Below, one piece after another: positions 55,509-64,000 of a stretch of DNA of 64,000 nucleotides. The position numbers and the translations under genes are program-made. The stretch is from positions 84,213,501-84,277,500 of the forward strand of contig NC_088916.1 of assembly GCF_963576675.1 (NCBI RefSeq), read 5' to 3'. A model generated the notes under the pieces. The model was not told the DNA's origin, made no database searches, and was given only the letters and a program-made list of their open reading frames with translations. How positions within the stretch are numbered: the stretch's first letter is position 1; each line of letters starts with the position of its first letter. The stretch is from Euphorbia lathyris (taxonomy: Eukaryota; Streptophyta; Magnoliopsida; Malpighiales; Euphorbiaceae).

Positions 55509-57519
55509 TATGATATGGAGTCTAAGAAAATCATAGTATGTCGTCATGTGATCTTTTATGAAACTCAATTTCCTTTCGCCACTATTCCTCCACCCACTGT
55601 GTCTAGTTGTGATTTTTTGGATCATGGACTTACACCCTATGTGCAATTTCATCTCACTAATGGGCCTCCTCTTGACACCCCGCTGGTTTCTACCCCAACC
55701 CAAGCCCAAAACAACCCTCCTATTAGCCGCGGGCAGCCACTCTTATCCGGCCCTCTCTCACCCGACCCATGCCGCTGGTCCATTGGAACCATCCTTGCCA
55801 AGCCCAAATCTGACCCCATCTGATATCTTGGCCTCTCCTTCCCATCATACAAACAGCCCACCTCTACTTCCCTCACGGATCCCAACTCCACCACCATTAC
55901 CTCCTCTTCCCAATATGTCTTCCCGTCCTGTTACTAGGAGTCAACGTGGGATTTTTAAACCCAAGAGTCAATTTAAGCTAAATATCGTCGTGTCTAGGTC
56001 TCATTTGCCTCGTAACCCCGTGTCTGCTCTTCATGATCGGAATTGGAAAACTGCTATGGATGATGAATTTAATGCTCTTATTAAAAATAAGATGTGGGTG
56101 TTGGTGCCTCGTCCACCTGATGTTAATGTTATTCGTTCTTTGTGGTTTTTTGCTCATAAAGAGCATTCTGATGGATCTTTTGAGAGGCATAAAGCCCGCC
56201 TTGTAGGTGATGGGAAAACTCAGTAGGTGGGCGTTGATTGTGGTGAAACGTTTAGTCCGATTGTAAAACCCGCAACTATTCGTATTGTTCTCAGTTTGGC
56301 TCTCTCCAAGCATTGGGATATCCATCAATTGGATGTCAAAAATGCTTTCTTACATGCTGAATTGAAAGAAACCGTGTATATGCATCCACCGGTTGGTTAT
56401 CGGGATCCTGACAAGCCGAATCATGTATGTCTGTTGAAGAAATCCTTGTATGGCCTCAAACAAGCCCCTCGTGCTTGGTACAAGCGATTTGCAGATTTTG
56501 TGTGTACTCTTGGATTTATTCATAGTACTTCCGATCACTCCCTCTTTATTTATCATCATGGGTCACATATTGCTTATATGTTGTTATATGTCGATGACAT
56601 CATCCTCACAGCTTCCTCTGATGCTCTTCGTAAGCACATTATTTCTACTCTTATCTCCGAATTTGCTATGAAGGATTTGGGTCCCTTGAGCTATTTTCTT
56701 GGTATTGCGGTTACTCGTAATTCCGGTGGTTTGTTTTTATCTCAAAAGAAATATGCCAAAGAAATTGTTGAGCATGCGGGAATGTCATCTTGTAAACCTT
56801 CCTTCACGCTTGTGGATACTAAGTCCAAGCTTTCTGCTACTGACAATCCACCATATGCCGATCCTTCCCAATATCGAAGTCTTGCCGGAGCTCTTCAGTA
56901 TCTGACTTTTACTCGACCCGATATCACTATGCTGTTCAGCAGGTATGTTTGTTCATGTATCATCCGAGGGAGGTCCATATGCATGCTCTCAAGCGTATTA
57001 TTCGGTATGTTCAGGGTTCTATTTCTTATGGTCTTCATCTTTTTCCGAGCTCCACATCCACTCTTTTGGCCTATACCGACGCTGATTGGGGCGGTTGTCC
57101 GGACACTAGACGGTCAACCTCGGGTTATTGCGTATTTCTTGGGGACAATCTTATCTCCTGGTCTGCTAAACGCCAAGCAACTCTTTCCCGGTCCAGTGCC
57201 GAGGCCGAATATAGAGGGGTTGCTAATGTTGTTTCTGAGTCATGTTGGCTACGTAATCTTTTACTTGAGCTTCATTGTCCTAACCAAAAGGCCACGTTGG
57301 TATATTGTGATAACGTTAGTGTGATTTACCTGTCGGGAAATTCTGTTCAACATCAGCGAACTAAGCACATTGAGATGGATATGCATTTTATTCGTGAAAA
57401 GGTTGCTAAGGGCGAGGTACGTGTTTTGCATGTTCCTTCACGTTATCAAATAGCTGACATCTTTACCAAAGGCCTTCCCCAAGTTGTGTGTGAGGAATTT
57501 CGAAAGAGTCTATGCATTC
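55509..57519 (+). pseudogene. Copia F pol: integrase end, RT, RNase H
   Basis: After an integrase C-terminal motif (CRHVIFYE) and a Pro-rich linker come RT (HKARLVGDGKTQ, DVKNAFLHAELKE, LLYVDDIILT) and RNase H (YTDADWGGCPDTRRS, SSAEAEYRGVA, YCDNVSV, ADIFTKGL). Breaks: a frame change near 55820, TAG at 56224-56226 (a Gln position), and a frame change near 56945 between RT and RNase H. The end is cut by the D LTR. Confidence 0.88.
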
Positions 57520-58212
57520 TGATAACTTATGGAAAAATCCTTGATCAGAGCACTTCCCTGTGAGGCGCCGTTGGGATCGGCCGGGGACACTCCGATGCCA
57601 AAGTCAGTAATATTTCTGAGAATAAACTGTAAGCACAAAAGTAGAGAATCAGTAAGTGTACCTTTGATCCTAGGAAGCTGGGGTATTTATATAGGTTTTT
57701 GTAACCTTCAGCATTAATGGGGAAGCAGGTGAACAGTTGTGCCATTACTCATCTTTGATTGCTATCAATTCTCCATTAATCCCAGCATTTATCATTAAAA
57801 CCCTCAGAGTTGAGGTATTCGAACAGTCAAGTCTTTATTCCCCTTTAATGGCTATTAATTGCCATTTAATTGTATTTATTCCCATTCATGGATGGTAATA
57901 AAGGCGCCTTTTGGTATTCTTGGATCCGTCAAGGCGTATGTACGCTCTCATTGAGAACAATGGCGGGTCTCCTTTACTCGCTCTCATCGGGCGTATCTCG
58001 TTATGGCGTATCTCGCCATGGTCCACGTGGCGTGGCATAATGCTAGAGACTCCTTCCTTTTCCTCATTATTTGCATATTTGCCCCTGCATTAATTATCAT
58101 TAATTCCACATTAATCATGCATAAATATCTCTTTTAGAAGGAATAATGGTTTGCCATTATTTCTATTAATTTTCCTTTATTCCTTATTCAAGAATAATTT
58201 GAGTTGTTATCA
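57520..58212 (-). repeat. 3' LTR of Tat-like element D
   Basis: 693 bp with inverted ends TGATAAC / GTTATCA. Minus-strand TATA TATATAAATACC near 57680-57692, about 170 bp from the LTR end, the same spacing as in element C. Shares GGCGCCGTTGGG, AAGTCAGT and AATAAACTGTAAGCACAA with the C LTR. Confidence 0.82.
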
Positions 58213-59779
58213 GAAGCCCCCCCCTAAAGGTATAAAAAGCTCTTTAGGGCTGTCTAAATGGTGTTTTATTTTTCTATCTTGGAGGAAAGTGGACCCGCCC
58301 TAGATGGGGGATCATATATGGAAATGATGCGCCTTTTGGGGCTTCCTTATGCGGGATCTTATGAACAAGATCCGCCCTATGTGGGATCATATATGGATAT
58401 GATGCACTTTTAGGGGTTTTTGCTTCCTTGTGGATAGGTGGCCAACCGTATCCTTTGTTATCCTCTAGGGGCTTCTTGAGAGTTATATTTCCTTTAGAAA
58501 GGGAATAACCCGCCCTTTATGGGACCATTTGTTCCTACGACATAGGATTATGATTCGCCTTAGGGACTTCTTTTGTTCAGTTCTGCCATATTAAGGAGAA
58601 TGACCCGCACTTAGGGATCAGTAAGAATGATCAGCCATTTAGGGACTTTTGTGCATTTTGTGGAGGCGAGACTTTGTTATTTCTATGATGAAGATGCGGA
58701 TTCATTACTTTGATGAAAACGAGACTTCATTGTTTGGATAAAGACGAGATTTCATTAATTGGATGAAGACGAGGCTTCATGAATTGGATGAAGACGAGGC
58801 TTCATTGTTTGGAGATGAAGACGAGGCTTCATTAGTTGGATGAACCCTTTGCTTTCCAGAACTATTTTTACTAATGCATTATATCTTTTAGCAAGTAATT
58901 TTCTAGAATCTGGTTTAGGATTTCTCCGATTGTTTAGGGTAGGTGGCCAGCCGTACCCCAATGTGTGAACCTTTGTAAAGGTTAGAAGCTTTTATTCCTG
59001 GTGAGGAAGTTAAGCTGCCTTAGGCGATCAATTTGCTTCCTATCTTTGAGGTGGATCGATCCGCCGCTGAGATTATTGTCCGATTGTTTGTAAAACTTAA
59101 GTACAATTGTTTTAATCCTTATGGTCGCCATTTACTTTTACGTTTGCGTAAGTAAATATATAAGTTTGTAGGATTTAATATGGAGTAGGTGGCTAGCCAT
59201 ACTCCGTTGTGCGAACCTTTGTGAAGGTTTGAAGCTGTTCTATTCCTTCTAGAGGAAGTAAAGCTGCCTAGGGGATCAACTTGCTACCTATCTTTGAGGT
59301 GAAGCGATCCGCCCGTAGGACTTGTGAACCCTTCTTTGGGAAGGGAGTGAGAGAGTGTAAAGTCCTTGCGTCCAAGGAATGTTTTAACTCTTTCTCGAAT
59401 GGTGATCATCTAAAGATGGATCCGCCCATGAGAGTGTTCTCCTATCTTTGAGGAGAAAGTTAAGGGTGTAATGATCTCATGTTTGAGATGATTTTAACCC
59501 GCTTTTGATGGTGGTCAATCCTTTTCCTGTCTTTGAGGAGAGAGTTGAGCTCATTTGAAAGCTCATGAGGGTCTGTGCTTCTTATCTTTATGGAAAGGGG
59601 ATCCGCCCGTGATGGGATCAATTGTCCTATCTTTGAGGTAATTGCTCCACCTGTGGAACTTTTCATTCGCCAGCCACTGGGCGTATATCAGCACTAAAAG
59701 CTAGGCAAATGAATATAAGAAGTATGGCGAGAAAGAATAAATTATAAAATATAGGATACTATAACAGTTTAATGCACAT
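58213..59779 (-). other. PPT and repeat-rich non-coding region of element D
   Basis: The PPT (minus strand CCTTTAGGGGGGGGCTTC) lies at 58213-58230 next to the LTR. Beyond it, many imperfect repeats of GATCCGCCC and TATCTTTGAGG phrases, and a longer duplicated block (about 58925-59060 and 59183-59312: GTAGGTGGCYAGCC ... TGCGAACCTTTGTRAAGGTT). No coding frame. Tat elements commonly have such a region between pol and the 3' LTR. Confidence 0.65.
58688..58845. repeat. Tandem repeat, about 6 copies of a ~26-bp unit
   Basis: Unit close to GATGAAGACGAGGCTTCATT followed by RATTG or GTTTG; later copies are the most uniform. Each unit contains the near-palindrome ATGAAGACGAGGCTTCAT. Confidence 0.85.
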
Positions 59780-60619
59780 ATAAGAATATGTAAAAATACT
59801 GATTTTTAGGCCCATGGTTCCGCCTTTTTGAGCAACTAGAACCGCATCCTCAATGATGTTTAACTTATGAGTAATCACATCTGGGCTTACTCTTGTGGGG
59901 ATCTCATTCTCCTATGTAAATACGCTTTCAGACTCAATGAGAACTTTTTTAACATCCTCTTTGATCTCAAGTTTTAATCCTTTGGCGATCCGCACCCGCT
60001 TTCCATCAGCAATAAGGAGCGTTTCTGTGTCGCCCAAAGCTGTAGTGATAAGTTAATATTTCTTACCTTCGTCCTCTTTGGATTGTGGGCGGATTGATAG
60101 TGACGCCGAGTATAAGTCTCTTTAGCCACCTTTTGGTTCCCGCTAATCATTACTCCTCCTTTGCTGGTGGGAATGTACATTGTCAGACGACGGATGGAAA
60201 TTAGGGCTGCAACCTCTGGCCATTGGTCTGGATAGTGTGACCCGTCACTCCAATGATGTCAACAATGGTTGTTTCTATTTGGATCGGATCAACCTTTAGT
60301 TTGGCGAATGCACCTTTGGTGATGACATTGTGAGAACTGCCCGTGTCTTTACTCGCTTTATTTTATCTCCCATCCTTGAATTGCCATTGTTACTACCAAT
60401 GCATCTGCATGTGGAGAGATTACTGGACCTGTTTCTGCAAAAAGAGCAATGGAGGGATGTTTTATCCAGAGCGGATATTTTTGCTTTTTTCACGGGTGGC
60501 TGATACACTGGTCCATCTGCTATGACATTAATGACACTTTTGAATTTATTTTTGGGATCTGTCTTCTGCTTGTCATCTTGTTATTTGTTATTCTAGACAA
60601 AGCTATCTAGTTTGCCAGC
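59780..60619 (-). pseudogene. Tat-like D: aspartic protease and start of RT region, degenerate
   Basis: Minus-strand fragments, scattered over frames: NVIADGPVY, PHADALVVTMAI, the catalytic DTGSSHNVI (near 60330-60344), FPTSKGGVMISGNQKVAKETY region, then SPDVITHKLN, which precedes RT in Tat elements. Several stops and shifts. RT itself is missing beyond 59780. Confidence 0.75.
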
Positions 60620-61840
60620 TGATGCGCCCTCACCTAAGTTAGAGATAAGAACTCACTAAGGGATAAGTGTACCCCGTCGTTATCAAGTAATAAATTTCTG
60701 GTTAAGTCCAGGTTATCGTCCACAGGATTTATTTCTGCAAGTATCGAGTTACTTGGTTTCAGGTGTTATCTAGGCTTAGGGGGTTTTGAGTTGGTTTTTC
60801 TAAGTTAATATACTCCTAGGTTGAATTATACTATTCCTAGCTAAGTTATCTGATTCTAACTAAGTTATTCTACGCCTAATTAAGTTACTCTACCCCTAAT
60901 TAAGTTAAACTACTCCTAAGTGATCTTTTACCAATGCAATTATCCGAAGGAACATGAAGGGATACGATGATAATGAAAATAGATTGTTTAAGCAATTGAA
61001 TTAAAACCTAAGTCACTTGTGTCCGAGGCGATTAACCCGACCTATCCTCCTAAAGTCCCTAGTTCGTGATTCCCTTGTAAGGCCGAAACTAGCTCTAAGG
61101 CTCAGTAATTTGGGCTTAATCTTCTATAGGGTCGTCAATCCTATAGGCACTGACTAGGTCAGATTCAACTCGCAATATGTGCCAACTTGATTTTGGGATT
61201 ATCGAATGAGTTAAACCAATCAGACAAAGCGTAAGACAAAGATTAAAGCATTAAAACAATTGAATGAACAAGAACTATAATATATATCAAAGATGGAGAA
61301 TATTGTCACGAAGTTACAATAAGCCTAGAATTCATAACATGTATCAGAGGCTAGACAGAATGTAAAAGAAGAAAAATCCCTTTCAGGGAACCTGTCTACC
61401 AATGCAGGCGTCTTTCTAGGACTTAAGGATGGAGCTTGAGCAATCCTCGGTGAACGGAGCTTCGGAGGTGTCTTCAATGGAGGTTTGAAGGATATGGAGG
61501 AGGTGGAGAGGATTTCTCAAGAGGAAAACTAAGAAAATTACAAAGATAAAAGATATCTAATTTACATTGGAAAAACTCTATTTATAGGCGTGGCTCGGCC
61601 CTCTTTTTGACCTATTTTCGTGTCCTTATTGGTGTAGGAAGTTGTGGGGTCCATCGTGGCTTCGTGGGGGCGGAATTGGTCTTTTTGACCAATTCCCGCA
61701 GGTCTGCTCGGCGAGCAGGGCTACTCGCGACGAGCAGCGCCCTGCTCGGCGAGCAGGCGCCTGGCGGCCTGCTCGGCGAGCAGGCATCCTGCTCGCCCGA
61801 GCAGGCCTCTGGTGGCCTGCTCGGCGAGCAGGCACAGTGC
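60620..61840 (-). repeat. Athila-like LTR, truncated, inserted in element D
   Basis: Starts TGATGCGCCC and shares AAGTGTACCCCGTCGT and the layout of the LTR at 28187-30006. Minus-strand TATA CTATAAATAG at 61578-61587, and a GC-rich palindrome array upstream of it. The U3 end is cut at 61840 by the inverted duplication. No PBS on its left side, so it is a solo or 3' LTR. The family differs from 19387-30006, as most of the sequence is unlike. Confidence 0.72.
61702..61830 (-). repeat. Array of six CCTGCTCG-N-CGAGCAGG palindromes
   Basis: Copies near 61703, 61721, 61740, 61767, 61788 and 61816; four are perfect or nearly so. Located 115-250 bp upstream of the TATA box of the LTR at 60620-61840. 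The sequence is unrelated to TACGCCCCGCGTA but the placement is the same. Confidence 0.88.
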
Positions 61841-62875
61841 CTTGTTGTTGTTTATTTATTATATTGGACCCAATTCCTCTATGGAATTGACGTAAGTTCA
61901 ATTGTAATTTCCTGTTTCTTTTCCAATTCAACAATTGTAATCAAATAATTTTTAAAATGAATAAAAAGGAAAAAGTTACCAACTCCACACCTCGAAAACA
62001 GAACAAGACTTTTTAAGCATGTCTTCTGGTTGAACCACAAAAAGAACAGATCATTCATCACTCAGGAGGTTATTTTAATATTATTAGATTGTTTTATTTT
62101 CTTCTTAACTCGGAAATTTGAGAGATTGATTTGTTTTCTTTCTTAACAGTTTTGATCATCTACTTTTGTAAAAATATGGCTACATGGACTCAGAAGCATA
62201 TGGACGGATCGGAATTGTTAACTTGTTTGAATTCGGCTGTAAAAAATGCGGGGAATTTAGTATGGAGAAATGATGAATTGAAGAAGGAAATTGAGATTGA
62301 AATGTCGAAGAGATAAAGGTTGGAGAAGGAGAACCGGGAGTTGAAAGAGATGGCTTCTCGCTTAAGGGAAGAGCAAGATGGACTGTGTAACATATTGAAA
62401 GAAAAAGAAGATGATCAAAATGAAATTATTGAACTTAAAAGGAAAATTTGTGGGCTAGAATGTGACAAGTTGAAAGCTAAGACTGATGTTGATCTATCTC
62501 AAAAGAGAATCAAGGAATTAGAAGGGAGGATATTGATCATGAATGTAGAAAAATATGCATCTATGAATGTGAATCTAACAATTTCAGGTTTTTCAGACTG
62601 CTTGAATGTCATCTTCCATTTAATTTACTGATCTTTAATCTGTTAAGTATGTTTGATTCATTACAGGGAAAAGAAAAGCAACTGTTGTAGAAACTGAAGA
62701 AAATACAAATCCAAGTGATGAATTGATTACTTTTGTAGGGGAAGGTATGCCTTTTTTTAGTTTTACACTTAACGTTTATAGTCATGAGCAATTTTAAACA
62801 TTAGAATTAATATTGAAATTGCTCTTGAATATTAATGTTGGGAGTATTTTTAAATTTTATTCCTTTTAATTTTCA
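61841..62875 (+). repeat. Right arm of the inverted duplication
   Basis: 61851-62875 is the reverse complement of 47990-49014. The extra CTTGTTGTTG at 61841-61850 corresponds to the (TTG)n tail of LINE copy 1, which in the left locus directly adjoins the arm. The right side ends at the 5' end of LINE copy 2. Confidence 0.88.
62176..62744 (+). pseudogene. Captured coiled-coil gene fragment, two exons (right copy)
   Basis: Exon A 62176-62587 and exon B 62667-62744 with a 79-bp GT-AG intron (TTTCAG|GTTTTT ... TTACAG|GG). The TAA at 62314-62316 is shared with the left copy, so the stop is older than the duplication. The same parent gene supplied 48121-48689. Confidence 0.65.
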
Positions 62876-64000
62876 ACTCCGCCTGTGAGGGTCACTTGGT
62901 GGCCTTTACAGCCGGTCCCAAGCCCGGACAAAGGAGGAGGGTTGCGGTAGGTTTGTGGCGGCCAGCGTAAAACTTAGCCACATCTTATGACATGAACCAT
63001 AATATAAATACCGTTGGGGCGTTCCCTACTCAGCGACGCGCTGCACTTCCTAGACCCGGGTGTAGTGATAAATGTGCAAGGGTTGCTAGGTCGTCGCCCC
63101 GAAGCGGCGCGCCACCCCAGGACCCGGGGGTGGTGTCAAATATGCAAGGGTTGCGGGTAAATAAGCTAGTCCACGGTAATGGTAGGGGTAAGGGTAGTAG
63201 GTTACGCTTTGGGACATGGAACATAGGTTCTTTGACAGGAAGATTAGCTGAAATTGTAGATGTTATGAAGAGGAGGAGAATAAATATATTATGCCTACAA
63301 GAAACCAAGTGGGTTGGAGCCAAGGCTAGAGAGATAGCTCATTGGGGTTATAAGCTTTGGTACTCAGGAAAGGATAAGGGTAGAAATGGAGTAGGTATTC
63401 TTATTGATAGGGAGTATATTGATGAGGTAGTAGCGGTGTCTAGGAAGAGCGATAGAATTATGAGTGTTAAGCTAGTGATAGGGGATGAGGTTGTGAATGT
63501 CATTAGTGCATATGCGCCACAAATAGGATTAGATGTGTCTATAAGACAAGCTTTTTGGGATGACTTAGAGGAAGTGGTGCAACAGGTTCCTAGGGATGAA
63601 AAAATGGTACTAGGGGGTGATCTCAATGGACACGTGGGTTCTAGGCGAGATGGGTTTGAGAGTGTTCATGGAGGGTATGGTTTTGGAGATAAGAATGAAG
63701 CAGGAAATGATATTTTGGAATTCGCATCAGCCTATGACTTGAGTATCATGAACACATGGTTTATGAAGAGAACATCCCACTTAGTGACTTATCGGAGTGG
63801 CGGTAATGCGAGCCAAATTGACTTCTTCTTAGTAAGGAGTGCTTGGAGAAAGAGTTATATTGATTGTAAGGTGATCCCTGGTGAGAGTACGACAACCCAA
63901 CATAGAGTAGTGGTGCTAGATTTTCGAAGTAGGAAATGTATAAGAAAACAAACACCTCAAGTAGAGACTAAGATTAAGTGGTGGAAATTGCAAGGGGAGA
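62876..64000 (+). mobile_element. RTE-clade LINE, copy 2, running out of the window
   Basis: Starts ACTCCGCCTGTGAGGGTC, the same first base as copy 1, so the 5' end is complete. Nearly identical to copy 1 over 1.1 kb. The target duplication would be the bases just before 62876 (TTTTAATTTTCA) and a second copy beyond the window. Confidence 0.92.
62992..64000 (+). CDS. RTE LINE polyprotein, intact so far (partial)
   Basis: Open from ATG 62992 to the window end, 336 codons with no stop. AP endonuclease with [39 protein letters not shown] and the final SQIDFFLVR motif. It lacks the 1-base deletion that breaks copy 1 at GGDLNG. RT lies beyond the window. This may be an active or recently active source copy. 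The start matches that of copy 1 (MNH). Confidence 0.9.
   Translation, partial: MNHNINTVGAFPTQRRAALPRPGCSDKCARVARSSPRSGAPPQDPGVVSNMQGLRVNKLVHGNGRGKGSRLRFGTWNIGSLTGRLAEIVDVMKRRRINILCLQETKWVGAKAREIAHWGYKLWYSGKDKGRNGVGILIDREYIDEVVAVSRKSDRIMSVKLVIGDEVVNVISAYAPQIGLDVSIRQAFWDDLEEVVQQVPRDEKMVLGGDLNGHVGSRRDGFESVHGGYGFGDKNEAGNDILEFASAYDLSIMNTWFMKRTSHLVTYRSGGNASQIDFFLVRSAWRKSYIDCKVIPGESTTTQHRVVVLDFRSRKCIRKQTPQVETKIKWWKLQGE

Larger units (their letters stand above)
52950..57519 (+). mobile_element. Ty1/copia element F, internal part, split by a CACTA element
   Basis: Coding sequence resumes without loss across the CACTA insertion (53022-55505). The remaining part runs from the integrase C-terminal region to the end of RNase H, where Tat-like element D cuts it at 57519. 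No LTRs are in view. The left edge (about 52950) is where copia codons first become readable. Confidence 0.8.
57520..60619 (-). mobile_element. Tat-like Ty3/gypsy element D, 3' part
   Basis: Minus-strand order from the right: gag-end/protease remnant (60619-59780), repeat-rich non-coding region, PPT, 3' LTR (58212-57520). RT, RNase H and integrase are missing. CATTC at 57515-57519 is the expected target duplication on the left. The right side is interrupted by an Athila-like LTR. Same family group as element C. Confidence 0.8.

Noticed and set aside
61607..61948. Overlapping frames on both strands at 61607-61948
   Set aside because: Produced by the GC-rich palindromes; they cross the LTR/arm border.
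47990..62875. Inverted duplication as the two ends of one giant transposon
   Set aside because: The region between holds unrelated nested elements, the arms end at LINE borders, and the arms are a gene fragment rather than terminal repeats.

Overview
The window is plant nuclear DNA, almost certainly from a eudicot. It is built nearly entirely of nested transposable elements. The evidence is two kinds of Ty1/copia elements with initiator-Met tRNA primer sites (TGGTATCAGAGC), SIRE-type copia elements with an extra third ORF, Athila-like and Tat-like Ty3/gypsy elements, an RTE-clade LINE with a (TTG)n tail, an L1-type LINE with an RNase H domain, and CACTA DNA transposons. I see no intact ordinary host gene. 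The only host-like material is captured exon fragments (47081-47345, 48121-48689, 62176-62744) and one speculative first exon near 42103-42159. The species cannot be named from this sequence.

Layout, left to right. 1-238: right end of a CACTA element. 239-30193 (+): an old SIRE-type copia element ('outer'), broken by two later insertions. The first is a younger member of the same family ('inner', 1913-11901, 5-bp duplication AAAAG). The second is an Athila-like gypsy element on the minus strand (19387-30006). 30194-30264 and 39794-40790 (-): two pieces of a Tat-like gypsy element (C), cut by the outer SIRE element and by copia element B (30265-39793, +). 40791-42705: AT-rich unassigned DNA with a minisatellite. 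42706-45550 (+): 3'-truncated copia E. 45557-46016 (-): copia RT fragment, entered by a CACTA left end at 46017. 46453-47073: L1 3' end. 47081-49014: captured exons. 49015-52278 (-): nearly complete RTE LINE with a 17-bp target duplication. 52950-57519 (+): copia F, split by a complete 2.48-kb CACTA element (53022-55505, TGT duplication). 57520-60619 (-): Tat-like element D with 3' LTR and protease remnant. 60620-61840: Athila-like LTR piece. 61841-62875: inverted, near-identical second copy of 47990-49014. 62876-64000 (+): second RTE LINE whose ORF is open to the window edge.

How the parts relate. Gag, protease, integrase, RT and RNase H of each retroelement would act together in virus-like particles, but every polyprotein fully in view has at least one stop, frameshift or deletion. 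The best candidates for recent activity are the second LINE (open reading frame), the Athila-like element (two homopolymer frameshifts, two stops, LTRs about 1.6% apart by eye) and the inner SIRE element (LTRs about 1% apart by eye, but RT deleted). Relative order from nesting: Tat C first, then outer SIRE and copia B, then inner SIRE, Athila and the CACTA at 1-238.

Most worth a second look: (1) the third ORF of the SIRE elements, which has its own TATA-like box and a conserved upstream block in both copies; (2) arrays of short GC-rich palindromes at the same place in the U3 of two different Athila-like LTRs, with unrelated repeat sequence; (3) the 1.03-kb inverted duplication of a captured coiled-coil gene, which carries a trace of a LINE tail at one end and abuts a LINE 5' end at the other; (4) the UAG between gag and pol kept in both SIRE copies; (5) the very high density of GCTGA/TCAGC pentamers through the SIRE elements.
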